A stretch of 47,325 nucleotides of DNA from Butyriboletus loyo (lineage: Eukaryota; Basidiomycota; Agaricomycetes; Boletales; Boletaceae): the NCBI GenBank assembly GCA_038093515.1, contig JBBPSI010000186.1, forward strand, positions 1 to 47,325, in the 5' to 3' direction. The notes beneath the pieces are model-generated. The model ran no database searches and was not told the origin of the DNA. It worked only from the letters and a program-made list of their open reading frames with translations. The position numbers and the translations under genes are program-made. Of the stretch, positions 31,809 to 42,311 are shown piece after piece (within the stretch, counting starts at the first letter, position 1; every line of letters begins with the position of its first letter).

Positions 31809-32984
31809 GTGCATGGGAACTCTGTCTTTCCACCTTTCAGCCCTTCACTCCAACCAACCCAAATGACCCATGCAATTCTGCACCATCCACAGCAGCTCAA
31901 ACACAACATGGCAGCAAACGCAATCCTCGCAGCCGCAAACAAACAAATCTCCGCCATGATTGGCAAGTATGTGATGGTGGGAGGTGAGGATAACTGGCGC
32001 AAGGCGATGGAGCTGATCAAAGGGAGCATGGTGCGTGGCTATGGTTATCACAGCTTGTATGTCGTAACTAATGGTCTCCAGGCGCTGGTGCGGGAGGTGG
32101 TTGATCAAGCCGACCATGTCCCAGCTCTCCTGATCGCGGTTGATAGGTTCTGGTTGTGCACGCCTTCGGATTGGCCCGACTGGACCCGCATCATCCACTG
32201 TGAGGAGCATGAGCTGGAGGACCATCCATGGAGACAAAGGGTGAGCAGGGTAGCGGCAGCAGAAAACATCAGTGGTACCTCCTCGCACAAAGGACGTCAA
32301 GTCGACATGAAGAGGGAGGCATTGGAGGAAGAAGCAGGGGGGGATGAGGAGGAGGGAGAACAGGAGGAGATGGGGGAGGAATGTCAGGTGGAAGATGAGG
32401 AGGAAGAAGAAAGGAAGCAGCGAAGAGAGATAGCGAAGGGAAAGCGGAGGGCTCCATCAATGCCCCAGGAGGAGGAGCGCGGGCGAACCATCAGGCGGAG
32501 CTTCATCCGCCGCCCACTCATCCACCTCTCCCCTCCAGATGTTGAAGATGAAGGGGGCTTTGGCAACGACAACGCACCGACAGCCGCCTCATCACCCACT
32601 CCCAGCACCTTCACCGCCACGGACGTACCACCCCCCACCACTTCACCCTCCATTAATGTGAGCTCCCCCCCAGCATCACCCGCGCCCCCAGCATCACCCC
32701 CACCCCTACCCCATCCCCACCCCGCCCCTGCATCATGTGCCAGGCGCCTGCGTGTTGTAAAGGCAGCATCCCCGATGCCCGAGCAGCCCGCCAACGCATG
32801 CTCAATGTGCGTGCGTGCTCAGGTTATATGCATCCCAAAGGCCCAGTGCGCATGCGAGACATGCAGGGCTCGCAAGAAGAGGTGTCTGCAAGTGGGGGGA
32901 AGATCAGAGGCCAGCCCACCACCACCACCACCACCACCTGCAGCAGCCTCCAAGGATACTCAGCACACAGGGAGGGAGGGTTAA
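31809..32984 (+). CDS. hypothetical acidic/proline-rich protein with Cys cluster, 3' truncated
   Basis: A 391-residue open frame; the start could also be the ATG at 31908 (MAANAILAAANKQ), which opens the better-structured part. Residues 35-150 look globular (MIGKYVMVGGEDNWRKAMEL, RFWLCTPSDWPDWTRIIHCE). Residues 165-215 are almost continuous Glu/Asp/Lys/Arg. Residues 255-325 are Pro/Ser/Thr-rich. A Cys cluster at about 330-360 (ACSMCVRAQVICIPKAQCAC, then CRARKKRC) resembles a basic zinc-binding DNA-contact loop. Its TAA (32982-32984) lies in an antisense LTR-E fragment, so the original C-terminus is lost. The family is not one I can name; nuclear DNA binding is an inference. CpG is not depleted, unlike the surrounding repeats. 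Confidence 0.6.
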   Translation: MHGNSVFPPFSPSLQPTQMTHAILHHPQQLKHNMAANAILAAANKQISAMIGKYVMVGGEDNWRKAMELIKGSMVRGYGYHSLYVVTNGLQALVREVVDQADHVPALLIAVDRFWLCTPSDWPDWTRIIHCEEHELEDHPWRQRVSRVAAAENISGTSSHKGRQVDMKREALEEEAGGDEEEGEQEEMGEECQVEDEEEEERKQRREIAKGKRRAPSMPQEEERGRTIRRSFIRRPLIHLSPPDVEDEGGFGNDNAPTAASSPTPSTFTATDVPPPTTSPSINVSSPPASPAPPASPPPLPHPHPAPASCARRLRVVKAASPMPEQPANACSMCVRAQVICIPKAQCACETCRARKKRCLQVGGRSEASPPPPPPPPAAASKDTQHTGREG

Positions 32985-33027
32985 CAGCTGGAATCTCTCA
33001 GCTGGAGCTCACTGTCAGAAACTATAT
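32981..33027 (-). repeat. LTR-E fragment (47 bp, antisense)
   Basis: Matches the end of the copia-E LTR: TTAACAGCTGG, then CTCAGCTGGAGCTCACTGTC. It supplies the stop codon of the preceding reading frame. Confidence 0.85.
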
Positions 33028-33095
33028 TTGTTTTTGGGTTGTGTGGGGGTTGTTGTGGGTTTTGTGTGGTGGTGTGTTTGGGGTGGTTGTTTCCA
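33028..33095 (+). repeat. G/T-rich low-complexity tract
   Basis: About 68 nt made almost only of G and T with several GGG/GGGG runs, so G-quadruplex formation on the plus strand is possible. 33096-33360 beyond it shows no recognisable gene. Confidence 0.6.
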
Positions 33096-33369
33096 TCGCC
33101 TGATGGCCGTCGCCCTATGAAGTGCATGCGAACACGCTCCCAGTCCCACCCCAGGAAACAGCCACCCATGACAGCACAGCATCCCAAATCCCCCTCCCCA
33201 TCAAGCCCCAATGTTACAGCCAGGGGACATCAACCCTGCCTTCCCAATGCCCCACCCCCTCATCACCAACTCAAAAAGGCGGGATATATACCAAGTGCAC
33301 CCTCTCCGATTTGGCCGCTGCCAGCTATAGTGGTGAGGCGACAGCAACCAAGTAAGTAACATTTCATCT

Positions 33370-35119
33370 AATGTTGCAAACACTGACATTACTGCTCCGA
33401 TACCAAGCAGCCGCAGAGGGATCAAGCACCGCCACCTCTGCCAGGATCACCATCCCAGCTAGGCCCAGCGCAGGGGCCCCACGTTGAGGTGTTGAAGGAG
33501 AATCTGGAGGGCGGGTAGACATTTCTGGGGCCTGATCAGAGGTGGTGGATGGCTCTAGTTGGTGCTTCAGTGCCGACCTCTTTGGAGCAGGCGGATATAT
33601 TGCACGGGCCCTTCCTGCTGCAGCTCCTCCCATATGGCCAGCTGGGCATGCAGTGCTGCCTGCAGCTCCTGAGGTGCCTGGGCCAACATGTGGGGCGGGA
33701 GGTTGAGAGGAAGAGACAATCCCATCTGACTTTGCACCACCCATACCTTTGCCCGCATCAGGCTCCTTGGCGCGCTGCTTACCCTTTCCCTTTCCTCCAG
33801 CCTTGCACATTACCTCTGGTGCCTTAGAGGGCGTATCCCCCCTATTGCCATAGTATCGGCAGGTCATTTCCCCTCCTCCCCTGGTCCTGCAGGGATGGTC
33901 TTCAGGAATGATGTGTGAGGAACCCATGGACCATTGACTGCAGAGTCCCTCTGGAGGCAGACTCCAAGGGCCCAATCAAAGCAGACCCATCATCACAGGT
34001 TATGGTGGAGATGTGGTCGACCTTCTTTGCCTGCTGCGCCTTCATTCGCCTCTCCTTTGGCTCATCATCTGAGGCCTCATCTTGGGCAAATCCTCAACAA
34101 TATCAAAGTTGACAGTGATGAACTCCTCCCAGTTGGAGGCAACCTTCTTGATATGGGTGAACTCTTCTCCACTGTGGATCTCTTTATTAAAGTCCCTGCT
34201 GAGATGCTTCAGCATATACAGGCAGGCAGACAGCTTTCTGCGATGTACACAGTTGTTACCATCTGACCCTTCTCATCCTTCCACCCTGCCAGTAATACCA
34301 CTCTCATTCCACATGCCTGCCACATTTCCTGTGCAAATTCCCAAGAGACAGTGCCCCCATATCTGGCGGCATTCCTAGACTGTACTCAGCTCCCCTGAAT
34401 GCGGGTTGAAGTGGGTATGACTCACCTTGCTTTAACCTCATCTGGTGGGCCTCGCTCTAAATTCCATTCTGCTGCAGTCACTTCCACCTCCGCCAGCTCC
34501 TCTTCTGTTAGGCCCTTCATAACATCACCAACCACCTTCTGATATACTGATAGGGCACCCGTGGACCCCATTGCCTTCCCATAGCGGCCTTTGATAAGGT
34601 TGTTTATTTCATCTTTTCAGAGCTCTTGAATTACTGATTTTGCCTGCCATGATTGGCTGACCTTGATGCGACTATGATTCGCCCCACCACGACATTGGTT
34701 GTATAGCCAGCTCTTATATGCCTAACAAAATATTGAGCAAAGGGCTAAGAAGTCTGACTTGAGCAACTCACCTTTTCATGGGCAATCCATTCTGCACCCT
34801 CCACATTCTTCAAGCTTGGAAGCTGATGGAGCTGGCGGGATATTGAGGTGAACAGACATGTCCACACACTCCCCTTCTTGCTCATCCACTGAGCCTTCGC
34901 ATTAGTGAGGATTTCCAGCTCATCCCTGGAAAACCTCGCATGAGGCAGAGGGAGCAGCACACCCTCAGCCCCACCAGGATCCTTCCTACCCTCCACTTCA
35001 CTATCGGAATCAGATGAATTGCTCTCTGATGTGCTTGAGTTTTCCAGGACCTGCGGTAAATTGTCCTCCTCAAAGGACTCGTAGATTACTGAACGTTCAT
35101 CATTACTGCTGGTAGACAT
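33370..35119 (-). pseudogene. hypothetical multi-exon gene, degraded
   Basis: The start ATG is at 35119 (MSTSSNDERSVIYESFEEDN). Exon 1, 35119-34772, ends WIAHEK at a GTGAGT donor. Intron 1 is 34771-34722 (50 nt). Exon 2, 34721-34426, reads AYKSWLYNQCRGGANHSRIK, KGRYGKAMGSTGALSVYQKV and GLTEEELAEVEV. Intron 2 is 34425-34375 (51 nt). Exon 3 continues in phase with NAARYGGTVSWEFAQEMW and RVVLLAGWKDEKGQMVTTVY. A TGA in exon 2 (SVIQEL-stop-KDEINNL) and shifts after 34250 break it. Later blocks in other frames include ASDDEPKERRMKAQQAKKVD. I cannot name the family; the intron-exon logic shows it was a real spliced gene. The degraded C-terminal region reaches about 33370. Confidence 0.65.
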
Positions 35120-35447
35120 TTTGACCTTGGATGTGGTGGATGGAATTCTTAGTGTCGCACAGTCCCTTGCATTTCCCCTCAATACACTATCTGTCCTGAA
35201 GCATCATCACTCATATATCATGCTGTTGTCTCTGTGGTCTTTTTAGGTAATTCAATACATATATCCCATCTAGAACATCATAGCCACCAGTTCTGGGGCT
35301 CTAGGCCACCTTGCTGACATAGCCGACCCTCAAAACATCACATCATGTCATGACATTCTGTTGGTCACAAGTATAGCACAGTAGCTTCACAATAGTTCTT
35401 GTGCATCAGAGTAAATACTTCATCTTAGATACCAAATCACAGCCAAT
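35120..35447. other. divergent intergenic region
   Basis: No coding signal between the minus-strand hypothetical gene and the plus-strand KDZ gene. Both start codons face away from it, so it may have held two promoters; no clear TATA box stands out. Confidence 0.4.
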
Positions 35448-36208
35448 ATGAAAGGGAGACCAGTCAAAGTTTCCAAGAAGGTCACTTGGGTCACTTGGAA
35501 TATAAAGCAATCCACTAGAGGCTCCAAAAGCTCTTTGCTTCCCATAAAGCATAAAACAGAAACCCCATCCAGAAAGAAATCTCACTCCATATTCTCTTCT
35601 CCAATAAAGGCTACCACCTCCACCTCCACCACCACCCCAATTGCCCCCTTTTCTGAAAGCAACATGGAATTCAATGTAGGGACTGAGGACTTTGAATTCA
35701 TATCAAGGCACAGGCTCCCTACCAAGGTTTGGTTCCCATTTCATATAGATCTTTATGTCCCCTCACTTTTAACAGACCCAGAATGATTATCTGCGCCAGT
35801 GGGTTAACCATAAGGATCAATATCTGCAGATCCTGCTGGATATGGATGCCCCTCCAGACCCAAGGAAATGCTCTATGTGTAAGGGAGATGGCATATATAG
35901 ATGCACTGATTGCTTTGGAAAACCCCTGTATGGCACTTGCTGCTGCAAAACTAGACACTCCTAACTTTCATTCCATAGGATCAAACAGTGGACTGGGTCA
36001 TTCTTTCAGACCTCATCACTCTGCCTTGTGAGTATCATCTCTGCTGTTTCCACCTCACCCACTGATGACTGCAGGCTGGCTTGGAGCTCCATCTCGGCCA
36101 TGGCGGACATCCTTGCCCAATCGGCAGACCTGCCATGGATATTGCAGATGGCCTTCCACTGCCCATGGATGATGGGGAATGGGAGGATGAACCCTCCGGA
36201 GACCTTCC
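35448..36208 (+). pseudogene. KDZ-type transposase 5' end with CxC2 cysteine cluster
   Basis: Three exons can be read. Exon 1 is 35448-35726 (93 codons, basic Ser/Thr-rich, ending RHRLPTK). Intron 1 is 35727-35775 (49 nt). Exon 2 is 35776-36027 (84 codons). Intron 2 is 36028-36074 (47 nt). Exon 3 runs from 36075. Exon 2 carries KCSMCKGDGIYRCTDCFGKP then GTCCCKTRHS and FHRIKQWTGSFFQTSSLCL; exon 3 adds AGLELHLGHGGHPCP. These match the CxC2 cluster found at the N-terminus of KDZ (Kyakuja-Dileera-Zisupton) transposases of basidiomycetes. One TAA after KTRHS sits where Gln is usual. A copia-E LTR cuts the gene at 36209, so the catalytic domain is absent. Confidence 0.82.
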
Positions 36209-36442
36209 TGTTACATTTACTTATTTCGCACTCTGCACATTTCTGGAGTGTTACCTTAGTCATACTGTCAGCCACATTGTGGCGCATTATTTACTGTTGT
36301 TGTAGCGCTTTGCATGTAGCTCGGAGCTCACTGTCATTGTCTCTCAGTTTCTGACAGTGAGCTCCAGGTATGTGAAGTTAGATTTACTCGAATATATAGT
36401 TTCTGACAGTGAGCTCCAGCTGGGATATTCCAACTGTTAACA
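36209..36442 (+). repeat. LTR of copia family E (234 bp), plus orientation
   Basis: Complete TGTTACATTTAC...CTGTTAACA. The left flank (CTTCC) and right flank (GTTCA) do not match. The copia-E internal DNA on its right is on the opposite strand. Confidence 0.92.
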
Positions 36443-37353
36443 GTTCACCCTTCCTGTCCTTGTGGTTGTTCATCTTGTAGTACTTTTTCGCTCATTGGAG
36501 CGAATAGCACTTGCATTGGCAATGTCCTGGCTTGTCACAGAACGAGCATGGTGTATTTCGTGGGCAAGCGCAGGTGGATGAGGATGTGGTGAGTGCGGAG
36601 TCAATGGGAGCTGCAGGGGCATCTGAGCAAGGGCGACGATTGATTTCCTCGGTGTGGAATGCGGCCTTGACCTTGTCTTTGTCGAGGTCAGTGAGGAGTG
36701 CCAAAGACGAAACGAAATGGCTGTAATCAGGCCCAAGCGCCCAAATCATCGCCATGCAGGTCAGCTCAGCATCCAGAGTCTTCATGTCGAAGCTTGACCT
36801 GCGCAGATCCTGGATTCAGAGCATAGACTCCTTGACTCGCGCTGCAAGCCCAGGCAGGGACTCCTCAGCGCGTTTCTGGATGCTGAAGAACTCGTCATAG
36901 GCCACAAATCTGCTGCTGGCCTTCTGCTGGAGAAACACCTTCTTCAGCGCTGCCCAGGCTGCAGTGGGGTCGTCCTGGTCCGCCCGGATGTGAACTCGTT
37001 GGTCTGGCGCAATATTCAGCATCAACTTGCCAGCTGCCCTGTCCTGCTTGATGTCCCAGGCTGTCTGGTCTGCTCCAGAAGTAGAAGGGCGAACCTCTTT
37101 TCCATCTACAAGTCTCCAGAGTCCCTTGGAGTGGAACAGTGCCTTCATCTCCTCGCTCCAGGTAACGTAGTTAGGGCCAGTGAGGTGTTGGATGCGATGG
37201 GAGTGTTGTTGGTGATCAGACATGGTCTTGGATAGAATGGGGGTGGATAGCAGCGACGAAGTGCGGTTTCGGTGCACGGAGGCGGACTTTGAAGTATTTT
37301 CGGCGATGTAGCGAGAACAATTTTGATGCGACTAGAGCGCAGGGCTCATAACC
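36443..37353 (-). pseudogene. copia family E gag with primer-binding site (second copy)
   Basis: On the minus strand the initiator-tRNA site GGTTATGAGCCC (37353-37342) is followed by gag from the ATG at 37223 (MSDHQQHSHRIQHLTGPNY). It continues through EEMKALFHSKGLWRLVDGKE and FLQQKASSRFVAYDEFF to the CCHC knuckle CSFCDKPGHCQCKC. A private TGA replaces Arg in SML-R-IQDLR (about 36816). A second TGA, just after the knuckle (YSLQ-stop-AKKYYK, about 36491), is identical to the young copy at 43607. Homology ends at GGTGAAC next to the LTR at 36442, so protease and the rest of pol are missing. Confidence 0.92.
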
Positions 37354-37573
37354 TGTCAACAGCTGGAGCTCACTGTCAGAAACTATATATTCGAGTAAAT
37401 CTAACTTCACATACCTGGAGCTCACTGTCAGAAACTGAGAGACGATGACAGTGAGCTCCGAGCTACATGCAAAGCGCTACAACAACAGTAAATAATGCGC
37501 CACAATGTGGCTGACAGTATGACTAAGGTAACACTCCAGAAATGTGCAGAGTGCGAAATAAGTAAATGTAACA
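37354..37573 (-). repeat. 5' LTR of copia family E, antisense (220 bp)
   Basis: TGTCAACAGCTGG...AAATGTAACA. It lacks 14 bp between two AGCTGGA repeats relative to 234 bp copies. It adjoins the primer site of the antisense gag, so it is the natural 5' LTR of that copy. Confidence 0.92.
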
Positions 37574-38154
37574 AGAACTCATACTAGTATAAGTACATGT
37601 ATATATACTAATAGATATTGTGCACGGACTGAGCTGTGCGTGGCAGTGAAGGCAAAGGGTTATGAGTCTGCCCAAGTCATAATGGCGAATGGTGGAGCGG
37701 CAAATTGCCGGTAACGAGGGAGTGAAGCTCCGAGCAAGATGGTGACATCATCAGCAAATAGGAAGAGCTGAAGGCAAAGTGACAATGTTCATGAGGTGGG
37801 GCCCACAGGGCAAAGGGGACATGAGTAGCGGAGACCTTGGATATGGGCCTCAGTGCACTAGTCAGGATGTGTCATAATCTAGTCACGTGCTAGTCATGTG
37901 ATGTAACAAGTGTCATTGGATAAGAAATGAGGGAATGACAGCTCAACTGAAGGTCTGGCCCAACGGGGCGACAACATAGGGGTTGTCTCAGTATCGCGGT
38001 ACTGAGACGTCTAGGAAAGACCAGGGAAGTGGATGACATCCACTAGTGACTGGAGAGCGGGCGATGGGCAGCATCGCAAGACAGCGGGGGCGGCAGGGAC
38101 GCGAGAGCGTGGGAAAACGAGTGGCAGGGTACACTTAGGGGTAAAACTGTAACA
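37574..38154 (-). repeat. LTR family B fragment (581 bp)
   Basis: Matches 4768-5343 and ends AAAACTGTAACA. Its left part is missing at the LTR-E border. The right border abuts LINE sequence. Confidence 0.9.
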
Positions 38155-41100
38155 GTCTGTGCCTTCCAAAACATCACCAATGATCAAATTCACTGCACAA
38201 TCAAACACCTCGCCCCATACAAAGCCCCAGGACCAAATGGCATTTGCAATGTTGTATTCACCCAAAATGCTGACACCCTAGTACCATTCATAGGCCCCAT
38301 TTTTCGCTCCACTTTCGACCTCAACTTCCACCCAGATGAATGGAAACTGTCCTCAATGGTTGTCCTACAGAAACCAGGCTGACCTGACTACTCCATCCCC
38401 AAGGCCTACAGACAAATTGCCCTACTAGACACCCTAGCAAAGGTCCTATCATTGTTACGAGACAACGAAGTTATCAAGTCACACGAAGTTCCACTACTGT
38501 TGCAGTACTACACAGGTACTGGCGAGGTGTAATGAGGATAGCTCAAATCTTAATCTCTCAACTGTTGCCAGCGAATAAGACAAGTGGTTAAAGCTAGGGA
38601 ATCCTAGCCTAACCACGAGCCCTTTTTATATTGTACAGGGACGCGCACAGACCATGCTGTGCGTGCGAGGTTTTACTATACATGGATAGACTAAAGAAGA
38701 GAAGCACAATGGTGATTAACCACACGAGGCGTGGGGATCAAGAAGAAGAGAAGTAAACGGAGATTAAATACATGTGTCGTGACATCATAGAGTCTAGGCC
38801 TGGTCTAGGCCATGACATCATATGCTTAGTCATCAAGAGATCACATGTAAGTTCTCACGATCACATGCGCTATGTCACATGACCTTTGAAAGTGAAAACG
38901 ACCAAGTCTGAATGGAAAATGTACAAAGTGTATGAATAAGATGTTATGATTATAACAATCATCTTGCATCGCAGACGACATAGCATACCTAGTGGAGAAA
39001 CACAGCCTACTACCAGCCACGCATTTTGGAGGCAGACCAGGCAGATCAACAGTAGATTCAATCCACCTTCTAATCAAATTCACCTACGACGCATGGGTGC
39101 ACTCTACTGACAAGTTTGTATCCATTCTCTTCCTAGATGTAAAAGCAGCCTTCCTCAGTGTAGTAGTAGTGGAGCACCTCCTCCATAACATGTGAATGAA
39201 AGGAATCCCCCAGGAATACACAGAATGGTATAAATGATGCCTAGAGGGCTGACACATATCCCTATCCTTCGACGACTTCACCTCACCCCCTTCCAAATCC
39301 CCATTGGCCTCGACCAAGGATGCCCCATCTCCCTGATTGCATTTCTCTTCTACAATGCCGACCTAATTGGGCTAGTCAAAGGAGAAAAGGACAAGCTAGG
39401 CCTGGGATTCATCAATGACACAGCATATGCAGCAAGAGGACAAAGCTTCAAGGAAGCCAATGAAAAGCTAAAAAAAGATGATGGAGGGCAAGGGCGGAGC
39501 GCTGGAATGGAGCAGAACACACCACACAGAATTCAAACTTGATAAAACAGCCCTCATCTGCATCACGAGAACAAGGATGCCAGATCCCCAAAACAGGACC
39601 AAATCAATCCCAATCCTGTGCCCACCCCTCATCATACAGGGCCACCACATTGAAGCAACACCAAGTTACAAATTCCTAGGCGTCTATATTGACAACGAGC
39701 TACACTTCCACCAACATGCTGCATACGCCATAGCCAAGGGAACAAAATATGTACTAGCATGCAGAAGAATGACAAAGGCATCAAAAGGCATAAAAGTGTC
39801 CATGGCGAAAAGGCTATACGAGGGAGTTGTGGTGCCAAAGATGATGTACAGAGTGGACACATGGGGAGCAAAGATGCTCGAAAAAGGTAAAGGGAAAAAA
39901 GATGGAGGATGGGGGGCGAGAGGTTTTGCCAAAAAAATGGAATCAGTACAAAGGCTCGCAGTGCTACGCATAACCGGGGGCGTGAACACCACGGCAACCA
40001 ACATCCTGTTCACCCATGCAGACTTCATGCCCATCCCAATACTCATATGAAAACACTGTAGCCATGCCGCCCTCCGCATGGCCACCATGCCAACCTCCCA
40101 CCCCATATACCGCCACGTCATATCCACAACCAGACTACAAAAAAGACACAAGTCCCTGCTCCACAGACTAACCAATTCATTCCACCTGGACCCATGCAAA
40201 TTCAAAACCATCGACCCAGTCAGACACTACCCAAAATGGGTCCCAGACATACACATTGACACCACAGATGACAAGATTGAAGCCCAGCTAATGGACATAG
40301 AGGCAGAGGTAACTAACAATGTATGCCTCTACTCAGATGGATCAGGTTATGAAGGGAAAGTAGGAGGAGCAGCAGTAATAAGAAGGGGGGGATGAAAGGA
40401 AGGGGATCTAAGGTATGAACTAGGATTGCTGGAGGACCACATGGTGTATGAGGGAGAGATAGTAGGGATGATACTAGTGGTGGAACTGCTACACAAAACG
40501 GCCAGGGCACAGTCGGTCTCACTCAGCCTGGACAACAAGGCAGCAATCACTGCATCAACCGCATTCCGCTCAGGCCCTGGCCACTACCTAATGGACCTGT
40601 TCCATAACGCCCTCCGCACAACACTGGAAAAACACCAAATCGGGAAAATAGCAATCCGATGGACGCCAGGTCATGTAGGCATACTGGGGAATGAAGAAGC
40701 AGACAATGAAGCAAAAGAAGCAGCAAGAGGAAACAGCAGTGCACTGAACCAGCTCCCCAAAACACTAAGAGGCACCAAGGGGAAAGTAAAAACCCTACCC
40801 TGCAGCAAATTGGTGGCAAAACAACAGATAAATGCCCAACTCAAAGCCCTACAAATGTCCATATTCAGCACATCCCCACATACACAAGCTGCCCACACCA
40901 TCGACAAATCCCTGCCCTCCAACAAGTTCCTGACGCTCACATCCAGCCTGCACAAACAACATGCATCAGTCCTTTTCCAGCTACGCACCAGCCATGTCTC
41001 GCTCAACAAACACCTACACTGTATATCTAAAACAAACTCCCCTCGCTGCCCACATTGTCCAGACTATGACAAGACAGTAGCCCACTTCCTACTCCACTAC

Positions 41101-41271
41101 CCCCGATATTCACAGCAGTGCCTCGTACTCTGCCAAAAGCTACAAGCCAAAGCCAGGCAAATCCCCCAGCTACTAAATGACCCCAAATGCATCAAAGCCA
41201 CGCTACGATACATTCATTCCACCTCGCACTTCACCCACATCTTCGCTGACCTAAGTCCCCCAAACCCCTAA
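38155..41271 (+). pseudogene. LINE reverse transcriptase-RNase H polyprotein
   Basis: The RT has HLAPYKAPGPNGICNVVF, KAYRQIALLDTLAKVLS, then after LTR-C the block THFGGRPGRSTVDSIHLL, SILFLDVKAAFLSV, IGLDQGCPISLIAFLFYNAD and the active site GFINDTAYAA, where FxDD is expected; the first catalytic Asp of that pair is Asn. The RNase H (about 40320-40730) has LYSDGSGYEGKVGGAAV, YEGEIVGM, SLSLDNKAAI and TPGHVGILGNEEADNEAK, with all four acidic positions. A C-terminal Cys/His motif, CPHCPDYDKTVAHFLLHYP, follows. TGA stops at about 38381, 39193, 39235 and 39250 sit where the frame expects Arg. Further TGAs lie at 40048 and 40393, and two frame changes near 39290 and 39470 surround the active site. 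Confidence 0.92.
38453..38957 (-). repeat. solo LTR, family C (505 bp)
   Basis: Ends are TGTTACGAGAC and GATTATAACA, flanked by ATCAT at 38448-38452 and 38958-38962. It is inserted in the LINE reverse transcriptase. It retains many CG dinucleotides. Confidence 0.95.
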
Positions 41272-41531
41272 ACAGAAAGCTGATAAACACCCACAGCGTG
41301 CAGTGCACCAGCACGCCCGTTTTAAAAACAAAGCCCAGCCCATGCGCTCAGGACCCAATACAAGGTCACCAGGATCCCCTTACTTAAATCCACACAGCCC
41401 CATGCAGGCCCTGCTCACACCTGAGCTGATAGCACATGCACATAGCAGTACGATTACAATAATTCATTAGAAGCACAGTATGTACTGTCTGGCAAAGGGC
41501 CTTGGCACTGCAGGACAATAAACATGGAACC
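41272..41531 (+). other. LINE 3' untranslated region
   Basis: Noncoding sequence between the RT-RNase H stop and the poly(A) tail. No repeat array is seen. Confidence 0.75.
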
Positions 41532-41569
41532 AAAAAAAAAAAAAAAAAGGTTTGTGGTGAATGATTCAA

Positions 41570-42275
41570 GATGGGAATGAGAGTGAAGAACCCTGCTACA
41601 GGAAGAACTCAATCCAATCAAAAGCAAAGAAATAAGAAAAGGGTGCAATATGATCAACCCCAAAGAGAAGTAGAGAGGAAACAAAGAGAGGAACACCAGG
41701 GAAGGTCATTTCCACTGATGCCTATACAGAAAACCCATAATTCTGGACTTCCTCCACTGCAGAATAGACTGGAGAGGACATGGAAATGTGAGAAGATGGG
41801 TGGAATCCATTGGCTATTGCTTGAAGATTGAGGAACAAGGATGGCAGGTGACTAGATGATTGTACAGAGAGGCAGGAGAGTTGAAAAGTGGTATTTTAGG
41901 TTGTAGTTACAACCTTTTTATAGTCTGAGCATTTCCCAAGACTTGAAACACTAAGGATAGGTGAAAACTAAGTAGAAATGTCAAGGAAATTGTTGACAGA
42001 ATGTACATAAGCATAGGGGTGTCATAGGAGTCAATCAGATATAATAAGTATGAGATCAAATAGAAAGGAACCTACCGGTAAACACTTTCTGGACACATGA
42101 GAACCTTGACACAGAATCTTGATGACCACAGAAATATCGGAATAGATCAGAACTTAACTAGGAAGAGGGAAGGAAGTGAGGAGAGTTGCGAAGTGATTGT
42201 TTGTGATGCATGTGGGTGCTGAATTGCCTGAAGGAGGAGCAACTGTGACCTAGAGGATATGTGTTCTCTACAGCA
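41570..42275 (+). repeat. dispersed repeat D, copy 2
   Basis: Direct-orientation match of 28518-29224. It starts about 20 bp after the LINE poly(A). It has small indels and few CG dinucleotides relative to copy 1, so it appears more decayed. Confidence 0.75.
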
Positions 42276-42311
42276 GTTGTAGATGTCATAGTTTTGTTTT
42301 GCAGGGGAGAG

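Larger units (their letters stand above)
38155..41548 (+). mobile_element. LINE retrotransposon with RT, RNase H and poly(A), 5'-truncated
   Basis: Non-LTR element, likely Tad-like, from mid-RT to a 17-nt poly(A) tail (41532-41548). The 5' part, including ORF1 and any endonuclease, is not present to the left of LTR-B. An LTR-C solo (38453-38957) is inserted in the RT. The 3' untranslated region is 41272-41531. Confidence 0.92.

Noticed and set aside
32384..32794. Gly-rich minus-strand frame opposite the 391-residue ORF
   Set aside because: It mirrors the Pro/Ser-rich stretch; no motif, and the plus strand has the Cys cluster.
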